From: DATHXC01 sp035459965
GTDB lineage: Bacteria > Pseudomonadota > Gammaproteobacteria > Burkholderiales > Methylophilaceae
DNA: 64,000 bases
Assembly (NCBI GenBank): GCA_035459965.1
Contig: DATHXC010000008.1
Location: forward strand, 124,001 to 188,000
Direction of reading: 5' to 3'
Numbering within the stretch: position 1 is the first letter of the stretch; the number at the start of each line of letters is the position of its first letter. The translations under genes were made by a program, and so were the position numbers. Shown here in pieces: positions 17,968 through 28,201 of the stretch. Under the pieces are notes generated by a model. The model was given only the letters and a program-made list of their open reading frames with translations. It ran no database searches and was not told the origin of the DNA.

Positions 17968-20115
17968 TTATTTTTTCTCTGTAGCTTTAGCCGGAGCCTT
18001 CGGCAACTCAAACGAATTCCTGTCCTCAGGCAACGCCACTTCCGGCACATCCGGCAATACCCAATGTGGTTTAGGCGTCACGGCTTGTTGCTGATTGCGG
18101 ATGTAGTCGTAGCGGTCGTTGGTGATGGCATCGGTGGCGTTGTCGTCGCGCATCACGTAGGGGCGCAGGAATACCATGAGGTTGGTTTTCTTGTGGCCAC
18201 GGCCCTGGGTTTTGAACAGGTTGCCGAGGCCGGGGATATCGCCTAGCAGCGGTACTTTGGTGAGGGTTTGCGTGACGCGGTCTTCGATCAGGCCGCCGAG
18301 GACGATGATGCTGCCATCATCCACCATCACCGAGGTATCAATGGAGCGTTTATTGGTGGTGATACCTGCATTGTTGCTGTTATCGGCAACGCTAGAGACT
18401 TCCTGGTAGATCTGCAGCTTGATGGTCTTGGATTCTGAAATCTGCGGTTTGACTCTTAGCGTGAGGCCGACATCGCGGCGCTCGATGGTCTGGAACGGGC
18501 TGACTGTGGCGGCTCCGCCGGTCTGGGCGTACTGGCCGGTGATAAACGGTACGTTCTGGCCGATGACGATCTTGGCTTCTTCGTTATCCAGCGTGAGCAG
18601 GTTAGGCTTGGAGAGGATGTTGGCATTGACGTCGGATTCCAGCGCATGCGCCAGCAATCCAAGGTTACTGATCACGCCCAGCCCCGGCACGTTGATCTGC
18701 CCGCGGATAATGCCGATATTCAGGCCGTTGCTGGCGTTGTTAACGTTCTGCGCCACGCTGTTAATGCTGGCGCCATTGGTATTGAACTTGGTGCCTCCGA
18801 AGCCACGTACATTGCCGCTAGTGTTGGCATTGAGGTTGGATAGATCCTGCCACTGGATGCCGAACTCGGAGGCTTTGTCGGTGGAGATTTCGGCTACCAG
18901 TGCTTCTATATACAGCTGCGCCCGGCGGATATCCAGCTTGTCGACCACGCCGCGCAGCATGTTGTAGACATTGTCCGGTGCGGTGATGATGAGCGAATTG
19001 GTAGCAGAGTCAGCCTGGATCATGCCATTGGTCGGCGCCACCGGCACATTGCCCGAGAATGGTGAGCCGCTGAGGGTGCCGGATGGCATGGCTGACAGGG
19101 TGGGCTGGTAACCAGGCTGATAGCCCACTGGCGTGATGATGTTGGTGACTGGTTGATTGGTCACGGATGCAGTTGCTTGATTGCTGCTTGAATTGCCCGG
19201 GTTACCAAAAGCCGCAAGGCTGTCGGACGCGCCATTCATCAGCGCCTGCAAAGTAGCAGCGAGCTTCTTGGCATCGGCATTGCGCAGGTAGACCACATGG
19301 ATGCTGTTGCCGGAATTCATCGGTGTATCCAGCTGTGTGATCAGCTCCTTGGCGCGGCTGATCAGGCCATCATTCTCGCTACGCAATATCACCGAGTTGG
19401 AACGTGCATCCGGCACCGCGATAATGCGGCGGCTTGGTTCTGCGGTAGCACCACTGGCACCGCCTGCGGATACATCGGCAGTGAGCTTGGTGAGTGTTTG
19501 TGCAATCTCGATGGCATTGGCATATTGCAGTTTCACCACTACGTTTTCAGCAGTGCTGGGCTTGTCGATGGTGGAAATCAGCTTGCTGACCTTTTTCAGG
19601 TTCTCGGCGTAATCGGTGATGATGAGCGTGTTATTGCTGGGGTAGGCGTTGATGATGTTATTTGGCGAAATCAGCGGCTTGAGTATGGGCACCAGCAGAG
19701 TGGCAGATTCATATTTGAGCGGGAATACCTGGGTGATGATCTGGTCGCCACCTACTTTTGAATTAGCGCCATAAGTCCCGCTGAAATGCATCTTGGCATC
19801 CGCTTCTGGCAGTATGGTGGTCATGCCATTGCCTTCAATCGCGGTAAAGCCCTGGGTGCGCAATGCAGATAGTAAAACCTGGTAAGCCAGCGCAGAAGGG
19901 ATGGGATTGGCTGAGGTGATTGTGATGGTGCCCTTGACCCTGGGGTCCATCAGGAAATTCTTGTTGGTGATCTGGCCGATGGCTTTAACCACCGATTCGA
20001 TATCGGCATTGACGAAGTTAAGCATGATCTTGTCGTCATCGACAGCCGTTGCTGAGGCACAAAACAGCGCCAGCAGCACCCCGAAACACGCAGCGCGCAG
20101 GTATGAAATATTCAT
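17968..20115 (-). CDS. gspD: Type II secretion system secretin GspD
   Basis: The 715-residue product has a signal peptide (cleavage near residue 24, after SATA). It then has N0-N3 periplasmic domains including NIINAYPSNNTLIITD and NSLIITAPDN ring-building segments. The C-terminal secretin domain contains the conserved VPLLGDIPGLGNLF segment. It forms the outer-membrane pore through which folded proteins leave. The C-terminal tail is Pro/Lys-rich and could bind a pilotin (inference). The gene stands alone and divergent from gspE-gspF, separated by 240 bp that may hold both promoters. Confidence 0.95.
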   Translation of the reverse strand: MNISYLRAACFGVLLALFCASATAVDDDKIMLNFVNADIESVVKAIGQITNKNFLMDPRVKGTITITSANPIPSALAYQVLLSALRTQGFTAIEGNGMTTILPEADAKMHFSGTYGANSKVGGDQIITQVFPLKYESATLLVPILKPLISPNNIINAYPSNNTLIITDYAENLKKVSKLISTIDKPSTAENVVVKLQYANAIEIAQTLTKLTADVSAGGASGATAEPSRRIIAVPDARSNSVILRSENDGLISRAKELITQLDTPMNSGNSIHVVYLRNADAKKLAATLQALMNGASDSLAAFGNPGNSSSNQATASVTNQPVTNIITPVGYQPGYQPTLSAMPSGTLSGSPFSGNVPVAPTNGMIQADSATNSLIITAPDNVYNMLRGVVDKLDIRRAQLYIEALVAEISTDKASEFGIQWQDLSNLNANTSGNVRGFGGTKFNTNGASINSVAQNVNNASNGLNIGIIRGQINVPGLGVISNLGLLAHALESDVNANILSKPNLLTLDNEEAKIVIGQNVPFITGQYAQTGGAATVSPFQTIERRDVGLTLRVKPQISESKTIKLQIYQEVSSVADNSNNAGITTNKRSIDTSVMVDDGSIIVLGGLIEDRVTQTLTKVPLLGDIPGLGNLFKTQGRGHKKTNLMVFLRPYVMRDDNATDAITNDRYDYIRNQQQAVTPKPHWVLPDVPEVALPEDRNSFELPKAPAKATEKK

Positions 20116-20355
20116 TTTTATGATGGTCTATTTGCTGGGGCTATTTTTAATAGCTCACCAAGTTATTTTATTGACTTATGATGCTTGAAAGTAAAAGATT
20201 ACAATCAGCGTCCCTTGCTTGAATTATGTATTAGTTTTTAGCTGCAAGCTAGCCAATTTCATAAGCAAATCAGCGGGTTTGTGGGCAGTTTCAATGCAGG
20301 CGATTTTCGCTTCACATTAAGTAATTAGCATAACGTAAGGATATACAACCGATTT

Positions 20356-21855
20356 ATGTCTTCTCCCCCATTTATACCCACTTCGGTTAGCGCTTCTTTA
20401 CGCCAGATTCCCTATTCATTCGCCAAATCCAAAGGCGTGGTGTTGCGCAAGTTTTCACCCGAAGGCGCAGAGGTTTGTCTGCGCGAAGGTGCATTGGCAG
20501 AAACGCTGGCAGAAGCCAAACGCGTGCTCGGTGTGAAAGTGAAGGCCAGCATCGTTAGCCCGGCTGAATTTGACCAAATGCTCACCGAAGTGTATTCGCA
20601 GGAAGGTGCCGCTGCCCTGGCAGGCAATATGGAAGCGGATGTTGACCTGACGCGGCTACTGCAGGAATTGCCGGAAGTCGAGGACTTGCTGGAATCCGAT
20701 GACGGCGCGCCAGTGATCCGCATGATCAACGCCATCCTCACGCAGGCATTGACCGATAAGGCTTCCGATGTGCATATCGAACCTTATGAAGCGCGCTCGG
20801 TGGTGCGTTTCCGTATCGATGGCGCCATGCGTACCATCGTCGAGCCACATCGCGGCCTGCATGCAGCCATGGTGTCGCGCCTCAAGGTGATGGCGCAACT
20901 GGATATCGCCGAAAAACGCTTGCCGCAGGATGGCCGTATCACCTTGCGTGTGGCTGGCAGGCCCGTGGATATTCGCGTTTCGACCCTGCCTACCGGCCAT
21001 GGAGAACGTGCCGTATTGCGTATCCTGGAGAAAGATTCCAGCCGCATGAACCTCGCCAGTCTTGGCATGAGTGATGCCACTCGCGCCGAAATCGACAAGC
21101 TTATTCACCAGCCGCATGGCATCATCCTCGTCACCGGCCCGACCGGTTCTGGCAAGACAACAACGCTCTATTCAGCTCTGTCACGTGTGGATGCCACCAC
21201 GCTTAATATCATGACCGTGGAAGACCCGATTGAATACGACCTGCCGCATATCGCGCAGACGCAGGTGAACGCGCGCATCGATATGAGCTTTGCGCGGGCG
21301 CTGCGCTCCATCCTGCGGCAGGATCCTGATGTGATCATGGTGGGCGAAATCCGCGATGTGGAAACTGCGCAGATTGCAGTACAGGCCAGCCTGACTGGAC
21401 ATTTAGTATTAGCAACATTGCATACCAACGACGCAGTCAGTGCCGTCGCGCGCTTGATGGATATGGGCGTGGAGCCATTCCTGCTGGCATCTTCACTCAC
21501 TGGGGTATTGGCACAAAGGCTGGTTCGCCAGCTCTGCACGCACTGTCGCCATGGCTATGCGCCAGATAACACCGAGCTGGCGCTGATGAATGTGGATGTG
21601 CCACCCGCCATCATCTACCGTGCCGTAGGTTGTGAGCATTGCCACAACACAGGTTACAGCGGCCGGACCGGTATTTACGAACTGCTCAAGATGGATGAAA
21701 CCCTGCGTCGCCTGGTGCATGATCGCTCTGCAGAGCAGCAACTGCGTGCTCATGCCTTGCAACATGGTATGGCTGACTTGCGGCAGGATGGTATGCGCTG
21801 GGTAGTGCAAGGCGTGACTTCTTTGGAAGAACTTCTTTCCGTGACCAGAGATTGA
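20356..21855 (+). CDS. gspE: Type II secretion ATPase GspE
   Basis: The 499-residue cytoplasmic ATPase has an N-terminal GspE/PilB domain, Walker A GPTGSGKTT (261-269), an Asp box (VEDPIEYDLP) and a His box (LVLATLHTNDA). A tetra-Cys zinc motif (CTHC...CEHC, near 397-436) is characteristic of GspE. It powers assembly of the pseudopilus. It is divergent from gspD and followed 14 bp later by gspF. Confidence 0.95.
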   Translation: MSSPPFIPTSVSASLRQIPYSFAKSKGVVLRKFSPEGAEVCLREGALAETLAEAKRVLGVKVKASIVSPAEFDQMLTEVYSQEGAAALAGNMEADVDLTRLLQELPEVEDLLESDDGAPVIRMINAILTQALTDKASDVHIEPYEARSVVRFRIDGAMRTIVEPHRGLHAAMVSRLKVMAQLDIAEKRLPQDGRITLRVAGRPVDIRVSTLPTGHGERAVLRILEKDSSRMNLASLGMSDATRAEIDKLIHQPHGIILVTGPTGSGKTTTLYSALSRVDATTLNIMTVEDPIEYDLPHIAQTQVNARIDMSFARALRSILRQDPDVIMVGEIRDVETAQIAVQASLTGHLVLATLHTNDAVSAVARLMDMGVEPFLLASSLTGVLAQRLVRQLCTHCRHGYAPDNTELALMNVDVPPAIIYRAVGCEHCHNTGYSGRTGIYELLKMDETLRRLVHDRSAEQQLRAHALQHGMADLRQDGMRWVVQGVTSLEELLSVTRD

Positions 21856-21869
21856 TCCAGGTTTAAGTC

Positions 21870-23087
21870 ATGGCCGTTTTCAAGTTCGAAGCGCTGGATA
21901 TGGAAGGCAAGGTGTCGCGCGGCACGGTGGAGGGCGACACCATCCGTCTGGCGCGTAGCCGTTTGCGCGATATGCAGCTCACGCCATTAAAAGTCGAGCC
22001 GCTGGGCGATGAGGCAGAGGGTTTATCCAGGCGCAGCCTGTTTGAGCGTCGTGGCTTATCTTCATCCGAACTCAGTCTGGTCACTCACCAGATTTCTACC
22101 TTGCTCACCGCTGGGCTTACGGTAAACCAGGCGCTGAGCGCCATTATTGAACAATCCGAAAACGAATACACAAAAGAGATACTGGTCAGTATTCGTGCTG
22201 AAGTGTTGGCCGGCAGCACGCTGGCACGTGCATTAGGCAAGTATCCGCAGGCATTCCCCGGCATTTACCGTGCCATCGTGCATGCGGGCGAAGAGTCGGG
22301 CGAACTGCCAAAAGTCACGCAGCGGCTGGCGGAATATACCGAGTCGCGCAATGTGCTGAAGCAGAAGGTGATGATGGCATTTATCTATCCAGCCTTGGTA
22401 AGCACCGTAGCCTTGCTGGTGATCGGCGGATTGCTGATTTATGTGGTGCCGCAGGTGGTGGGTGTGTTTGAGCAATCGCACCAAGTATTGCCCCTGCTGA
22501 CACGCATGCTGATCGCAATCAGTGATTTTCTTCGTATGACCTGGCCTTATTTGCTGGTGTTATTTGGCTTATCGATCTGGGGCATTAACAAGGCCTTGCA
22601 GCAGGAAGCCCTCAACTATCGCTGGCATGAACAGCAGTTGAAATTTCCTTTGATCGGCCCGCTGGTGCGTGGCCTCAATACGGCGCGACTGGCCAGTACG
22701 CTGGCGATACTGGTGGGTAGCGGCGTGCCTATTATCAACGCCATGCAGGCTGCTGCCAAGATTGTCGGTAACTTGCCCATGCGCAATGCGATTGATGAAG
22801 CGATTGCGCTGGTGCGCGACGGGACGCCATTGAGCCGCGCCCTCAAGACCCGCAACCTGTTCCCGCCTATCCTGATTCACCTGATTGCTAGCGCTGAAGC
22901 CACCGGAAAACTGGACCAGATGCTGGAAAGCGCTGCATTGCAGCAACAGCGCGAGATGGAAAACCGCATCGCCATCATGACCGGCATGCTGGAGCCGGTG
23001 CTGATACTGGTGATGGGTGTGATTGTGCTGGCAATCGTGCTGGCGATATTGCTACCGATCATCGAGATGAACCAGCTGATCAAATAG
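21870..23087 (+). CDS. gspF: Type II secretion inner-membrane platform protein GspF
   Basis: The 405-residue product has two repeated GspF domains (about 70-195 and 270-395) and three transmembrane helices (near 165-190, 220-240 and 370-395). The final helix carries the typical VIVLAIVLAILLPI ending. It links GspE to the pseudopilus. It directly follows gspE and converges on glk, with 17 bp between the genes. Confidence 0.95.
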   Translation: MAVFKFEALDMEGKVSRGTVEGDTIRLARSRLRDMQLTPLKVEPLGDEAEGLSRRSLFERRGLSSSELSLVTHQISTLLTAGLTVNQALSAIIEQSENEYTKEILVSIRAEVLAGSTLARALGKYPQAFPGIYRAIVHAGEESGELPKVTQRLAEYTESRNVLKQKVMMAFIYPALVSTVALLVIGGLLIYVVPQVVGVFEQSHQVLPLLTRMLIAISDFLRMTWPYLLVLFGLSIWGINKALQQEALNYRWHEQQLKFPLIGPLVRGLNTARLASTLAILVGSGVPIINAMQAAAKIVGNLPMRNAIDEAIALVRDGTPLSRALKTRNLFPPILIHLIASAEATGKLDQMLESAALQQQREMENRIAIMTGMLEPVLILVMGVIVLAIVLAILLPIIEMNQLIK

Positions 23088-23104
23088 CTTGTTTACATCA
23101 CTAT

Positions 23105-24097
23105 CTAGAGTCTTGACGCTGCAACGGCCGACCCCAGCAAGCCTACATGCTCATTAATGACGACCTTCACCGGCATGGCCTTGAGTAGCGGATGCATACG
23201 CTCATATTTATCCATGAAGGCTTCCATAAAAGTACCATCCTGCAGCTTGCTGATGATTTTCGGCGCGACGCCACCGGCCACATATACGCCGCCAGTGGCC
23301 AATCCCACCAATGCAAAATTGCCGGCTTGCGCGCCATATATCTTGGTAAATAAATCCAGTGCCTGCGTCGCGATAGGATCTTGATCAGCCAAGCCAAAGC
23401 GGCTGACAGCGGCGGCATGGTCTTCCAGTTCCAGCGCTTTCTGCAATTCTGCAGAAATGCTGGCAGAAGGGCGTGATGCCAGGAATTCAAAAATATTGAC
23501 CAGGCCACGTCCCGAGACCACGCGCTCCCAGGTGGGCCAGCGATATTGCTTGCGCAGGTATTGCAGCAGCTCGATCTGCAAATCATCGGTAGGCGCAAAA
23601 TCTGCATGACCGCCTTCGGATGCGACAACTTCGTAATGGTCATCCTGCCACACTAGGAAGCCTTGTCCCAATCCGGTACCAGCACCGATCACGATGCGGG
23701 TGGAGTTGGGGATTTCAACACCTTCCTGCAATGTGACGATGTCATTGTCTTTAAGTACCTCAATGCCATAGCCGACAGACTGGAAGTCGTTGATCAGCCG
23801 CACATGGGGAATATCCAGCACGCGTTCCAACTGGTCTGCATCCAGCCGCCATGGCAGGTTGGTGGTGCCGCCAGTGCGGCCATTTACTGGGCCTGCAATG
23901 CCGAAACAGGCGGCTTTTGCCTGTATATTGGTGTGCTTGAGCGCATCTTCGACAAAGTCATTAGCCAGCGGCAGGAATTCGCTGTAATCCGCACTGGGAT
24001 AGCGTTTTTCATACAGCACTTCAAATCCGCCATTGATGGGTTCGGATAGTTGCAACAAGGTTTTAGTGCCGCCAATATCACCTGCCAGAATCGCCAT
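23105..24097 (-). CDS. glk: Glucokinase
   Basis: The 330-residue product begins with the phosphate-binding GDIGGTKT motif (6-13). It carries the Glk-family segments FGIAGPVNGR and GAGTGLGQGF and a C-terminal VYVAGGVAPK adenosine motif. It phosphorylates glucose with ATP. It lies 58 bp downstream of a predicted glucosidase on the same strand, so the pair may release glucose from an intracellular glycoside and phosphorylate it. Confidence 0.93.
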   Translation of the reverse strand: MAILAGDIGGTKTLLQLSEPINGGFEVLYEKRYPSADYSEFLPLANDFVEDALKHTNIQAKAACFGIAGPVNGRTGGTTNLPWRLDADQLERVLDIPHVRLINDFQSVGYGIEVLKDNDIVTLQEGVEIPNSTRIVIGAGTGLGQGFLVWQDDHYEVVASEGGHADFAPTDDLQIELLQYLRKQYRWPTWERVVSGRGLVNIFEFLASRPSASISAELQKALELEDHAAAVSRFGLADQDPIATQALDLFTKIYGAQAGNFALVGLATGGVYVAGGVAPKIISKLQDGTFMEAFMDKYERMHPLLKAMPVKVVINEHVGLLGSAVAASRL

Positions 24098-24155
24098 GCT
24101 TGTTCTCCCTGTATTTTCTGTTGCTCTTATTCTGCTGCTTTATTGAAACGTGGTA

Positions 24156-26879
24156 TTAACGCCGCCATTCATCAATGAGTGAGGCGACCAGCGCAGTCCA
24201 GCCGGTCTGGTGCATGGCACCCAGCCCCTTGCCGGTATCGCCGTCAAAGTACTCGCTAAACGTAATGTAGTCGCGCCAGTGCGGATCATCCTGGAATTTG
24301 CGGTTTTCGCCGAACACCGGGCGCTCGCCTTGTTCGTTGCGCGTGAAAATAGAAATCATCGAATTGGCGAAATACTTGGCCATGTCGCCTGCTGTTGCAT
24401 TGCTGCCATCCTCGCATTTGATATTCAACTCATCGCCATAGGCTTTGTGCAGCTTACGTAGCGATTCGATCATGAGGAATGTGGTTGGGAACCAGATCGG
24501 GCCGCGCCAGTTGGAGTTACCGCCCTTGATTTTGCAGTCGGCCTCGGCCGGCTCATAGCGGACGACGTCGTTGCCCAGCCAGAAGGGATTGTCCTTGTGA
24601 TGCTTGGATAGGCTGCGCAAACCGAAGTCTGACCTGAATTCATTTTTATCCAGCACGCGCTGTAGTATGCGATTGAGCTGGGTGGGGGTGACGATGGTCA
24701 TGACCAGTGTTTTCGCCTCGTCGCGTACTACGGTATTCACGCAGTGTGAAACGATATCCTGCCGGTTATTGATAAACCAGTGCAGGCTGCTGGCAAAGTG
24801 GGCAAATGGTTTGACCCATTCTTCGCCCAGCCGCTCTACCGCAAACAATGGGATCAACCCGACCAGGGAGCGCACCTTGAGCTTTTCATAGTTACCATCC
24901 GGGTAACGCAGTACATCGTAGAAGAACCCATCCTGCTCATCCCACAAATTATGGTCGCCTTCGGCGCCCATGTGCTTCATGGCGGCACCTACGTAAACAT
25001 AGTGCTGGAAGAACTTGGTGGCCATGCCTTCGTACACCGGATTGGTCTTGGCCAGCTCCAGCGCGATACGCATCAGGTTCTGGCAGAACATGCCCATCCA
25101 GCCCGTGGCGTCTGATTGCTCCAGCGTGGCACCGCCCGGCAGTTTCTCTGAGCGGTCAAACAGGGTGATGTTATCCAGCCCAAGGAAGCCCCCCTCGAAG
25201 ATGTTGTTGCCGGCCTTGTCGACCTTGTTCACCCACCAGGCAAAGTTGATCAGCAGCTTGTGGAAGCATTTCTCCAGGAACACCAGGTCCGGCGTGCCGG
25301 AACGCTTGCGGTCCATATTGTAGACACGCCATACTGCCCAGGCATGCACCGGCGGGTTGAGGTCGCTGAACTCCCACTCATAAGCCGGTATCTGCCCGTT
25401 AGGATGCTGGAACTGCTCGAACAGCATCATCAGCAGCTGTTCCTTGGCGAAATCCGGGTCTATCAGCGTGATCGGCACGGTATGGAACGCCAGGTCCCAC
25501 GCCGCAAACCACGGGTACTCCCACTTGTCGGGCATGGAGAGGATGCGTTGCGAGTTAAGGTGCCGCCAATGTTCATTGCGGATATGCTGGCGCGATTCTG
25601 GCGGTGGCAACTTGCTGTTATCGCCTTCCAGCCATTTCTGTACGTCAAAGATATAGTTCTGCTTGCCCCACATCAGACCGGCAAAGGCCTGGCGCTGCAC
25701 ACGGCACTCATCTTCACTGGCATTGGCCGGGTGGATGCTCTGGTAGAACTCATCCGCTTCGGCTCGGCGTAGCTTGATGATATTGTCGATTTCGGCCAAT
25801 GGCTCATTCAGCTTCTGGTCACTCAGGCGCAGGCTGATGGTGATATGGCCACCAGCGGGTACCATGCGCTCATAATGCAGACAGGACTTGGTGCCTATCT
25901 GTGCCGGATTGACGCTGTCCTCGCCGTGAATGATATGGCGGTGGAAGGCATCTTTTACATATTTTTTACCATCGTCGGCTTCCGGTCCGTAGACGCGGGC
26001 CATATTGGTTTCGTTGTCGGTAAATAGCGCTACGCCATCCGCTTCGGCATACAGGTAACGCGGCCCGAGGTGGTATTTGAATGGCAGGTTGGTGAGCCCG
26101 GTTGCGTCAGTGTCGTCAGCCAGCAGGCATACGAATTTCTTGTTTTTTTGTGCCAGCGTAATCTTTGGTTCTATGCGGCGGTTGTCACACCAGCCCCAGG
26201 TATTGCGAAACCACAGGTTGGGGATGATATGCACAGGTGCATCTTCCGGCCCACGGTTATGGACTTCAATGCGGATGCAGGTATCTTCTGCCGTGGCTTT
26301 GGCGTAGTCGATGAACACATCAAAATAGCGGTCTTCATCAAAAATGCCGGTGTCCAGCAATTCGTATTCCGGGCCATTGCCGCCACGGTTGCGGTTCTCG
26401 TCTATGAGTTGCTGGTAAGGGTATTCGGCATGCGGATATTTGTAGAGGTAACGCATATAGCTATGCGTCGGGGTGCTGTCGAGGTAAAAGTAGTAGTCTT
26501 TAGGATCTTCGCCGTGGTTGCCTTCGTGCGGGGTCAGGCCATAGATGCGCTCTTTAAGGATAGGATCCTTGCCATTCCACAACGCCAGGCCGAAACACAG
26601 CAGCTGGTAGCGATCACAGAAGCCGCCGATGCCATCTTCACCCCAGCGGTAAGCCTTGCTGCGTGCCATGTCATGGCTTAAAAATCCCCAGGCTGAGCCA
26701 TTCGGACTGTAATCCTCACGTACTGTGCCCCATGAGCGCTCACTCAGGTAAGGGCCCCATCTTCTCCATCCCGAGGAATCCAGCCCTTGTGCTTCTTCAA
26801 GCCTTTGCTTCTCTTTAAGTTTCTCTGGAGCTTTGCCTGATGTATCTTCTGCAGAAAAGCTATTTTTATTTTCACTCAT
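24156..26879 (-). CDS. GH63/MGH1-like glucosidase
   Basis: This protein of about 907 residues resembles the cytoplasmic MGH1-like/GH63 glucosidases. It has a long beta-rich N-terminal domain and an (alpha/alpha)6 barrel. The PWFAAWDLAFH segment (about residue 470) carries the likely catalytic Asp, and a GWTALVASL segment lies near the C-terminus. There is no signal peptide, so it acts in the cytoplasm. I chose the ATG at 26879 because GGGA lies 8 bp before it; an in-frame ATG at 26891 would add four residues. Substrates of relatives include mannosylglycerate, glucosylglycerate and oligoglucosides; the one here is unknown. It is followed by glk. Confidence 0.85.
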   Translation of the reverse strand: MSENKNSFSAEDTSGKAPEKLKEKQRLEEAQGLDSSGWRRWGPYLSERSWGTVREDYSPNGSAWGFLSHDMARSKAYRWGEDGIGGFCDRYQLLCFGLALWNGKDPILKERIYGLTPHEGNHGEDPKDYYFYLDSTPTHSYMRYLYKYPHAEYPYQQLIDENRNRGGNGPEYELLDTGIFDEDRYFDVFIDYAKATAEDTCIRIEVHNRGPEDAPVHIIPNLWFRNTWGWCDNRRIEPKITLAQKNKKFVCLLADDTDATGLTNLPFKYHLGPRYLYAEADGVALFTDNETNMARVYGPEADDGKKYVKDAFHRHIIHGEDSVNPAQIGTKSCLHYERMVPAGGHITISLRLSDQKLNEPLAEIDNIIKLRRAEADEFYQSIHPANASEDECRVQRQAFAGLMWGKQNYIFDVQKWLEGDNSKLPPPESRQHIRNEHWRHLNSQRILSMPDKWEYPWFAAWDLAFHTVPITLIDPDFAKEQLLMMLFEQFQHPNGQIPAYEWEFSDLNPPVHAWAVWRVYNMDRKRSGTPDLVFLEKCFHKLLINFAWWVNKVDKAGNNIFEGGFLGLDNITLFDRSEKLPGGATLEQSDATGWMGMFCQNLMRIALELAKTNPVYEGMATKFFQHYVYVGAAMKHMGAEGDHNLWDEQDGFFYDVLRYPDGNYEKLKVRSLVGLIPLFAVERLGEEWVKPFAHFASSLHWFINNRQDIVSHCVNTVVRDEAKTLVMTIVTPTQLNRILQRVLDKNEFRSDFGLRSLSKHHKDNPFWLGNDVVRYEPAEADCKIKGGNSNWRGPIWFPTTFLMIESLRKLHKAYGDELNIKCEDGSNATAGDMAKYFANSMISIFTRNEQGERPVFGENRKFQDDPHWRDYITFSEYFDGDTGKGLGAMHQTGWTALVASLIDEWRR

Positions 26880-27262
26880 GACTATTCCCATTTACACGAG
26901 TTGCATCGAAGAGAGGTTCAGTCGTTGAGCACCACAGCAATCACAGGAGTGATCAAGCGCCCGGCTGGCCTGCTTATTATGTTTATTATTTCGCGCATCT
27001 TTTTTGATGTATCTAGTTTTTATGTGTATCTAGCTTAAATCTGACTATATCACTCTCCATTGTTCTTTTGTTGCTGTCTTGTCAGATCTCGCCTAATAAC
27101 AGCTTTTGGCTTGGCTCCTGATAAGGCTCTCTTCAATTTGTCCTACAAAATAATCATACAATTTCCTACATTTCAAATTTTGTAAGGTCTTTACTATCTA
27201 AGGCTAAACGACGAGTTAATTCACTAAAGCAATCAAAATGTTAAATAAGCTAGTGAGTGACC
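26880..27262. other. 383-bp divergent intergenic region without a gene
   Basis: This AT-rich stretch lies between the divergent glucosidase and YihY-type genes. TCCTACA occurs twice (27139-27145 and 27168-27174) on either side of a short AT-rich spacer. I see no convincing small gene, riboswitch or terminator. It probably holds the two promoters. Confidence 0.5.
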
Positions 27263-28174
27263 ATGGATAAAATAAGCAATATGCAACGCCTGCGCAACCT
27301 GGTGGCTGGCTCATTCAGTGAATGGGTTACTCAGCGTGCAGCCAGCAAAGGTGCGGCGTTGGCTTTCTACACACTGTTTTCGATGGCGCCGATACTGGTG
27401 CTGGTGATTGCCATTGCCGGTGCGGTATTTGGTAACCAGGCTGCGCAGGGTGAAATCTTCAACCAGCTGAATGGGCTGCTTGGCCCTACAGGCGCCCAGG
27501 CCATTCAATTGCTGCTGGCTTCTGCTCACAGCTCCCAAGGTGGGGTGCTGGCGACTTTAATCGCTACGATATTTCTGCTGGTAGGCGCCACTACTGTGTT
27601 TGCCGAGCTGAAAGACAGCCTGGATGAGTTGTGGCATGTGCCGACCAGCAGGCAATCAGGCTTGTTATCTTTAATCCGCACGCGCTTGTTGTCCTTCGGC
27701 CTGGTGCTGGTGTTGACGTTTCTGCTGCTGGTTTCACTGGTGATCAGTGCCGCTTTGGCCCTGCTCGAGAAATACTGGGGCGGCCTGTGGCAGAATTTTG
27801 CTGGTAATATTGCGCCGGTTTCCTTTGTGTTTTCATTCCTGGTGATTGCCAGCCTGTTTGCTACCATTTTCAAGCTGCTGCCCAATGTAAAGATCGCCTG
27901 GCACGATGTCTGGATAGGGGCGCTCGGCACTGCCGCTTTGTTCATGCTGGGTAAGAATATGATAGGCCTTTACCTGGGTAGCAGTGGCGTGGCTAGTAGC
28001 TACGGCGCAGCTGGCTCGGTAATGGCCTTGTTACTCTGGGTCTATTATTCGGCACAGATATTCTTCTTCGGCGCAGGATTCACGCGCCAATACGCCATCT
28101 GGTATGGCAGTTTCTGTAAGCAGGGAAGCCCTGAATCACGCACTAAATCACAAAGCCCTGCTACTTCTGGCTGA
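27263..28174 (+). CDS. YihY/BrkB-family inner-membrane protein
   Basis: The 303-residue product has about six transmembrane helices and the YihY/BrkB hallmarks ASKGAALAFYTLFSMAP near the N-terminus and YGAAGSVMALLLWVYYSA near 245-262. The molecular function of the family is not firmly established. I prefer the ATG at 27263; a GTG two codons upstream (27257) is possible. It is followed 27 bp later by the AsmA-family gene, so the two are probably co-transcribed. Confidence 0.9.
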   Translation: MDKISNMQRLRNLVAGSFSEWVTQRAASKGAALAFYTLFSMAPILVLVIAIAGAVFGNQAAQGEIFNQLNGLLGPTGAQAIQLLLASAHSSQGGVLATLIATIFLLVGATTVFAELKDSLDELWHVPTSRQSGLLSLIRTRLLSFGLVLVLTFLLLVSLVISAALALLEKYWGGLWQNFAGNIAPVSFVFSFLVIASLFATIFKLLPNVKIAWHDVWIGALGTAALFMLGKNMIGLYLGSSGVASSYGAAGSVMALLLWVYYSAQIFFFGAGFTRQYAIWYGSFCKQGSPESRTKSQSPATSG

Positions 28175-28201
28175 TTTTTCTGAGAAAGTAATAGTTTTAA
28201 T

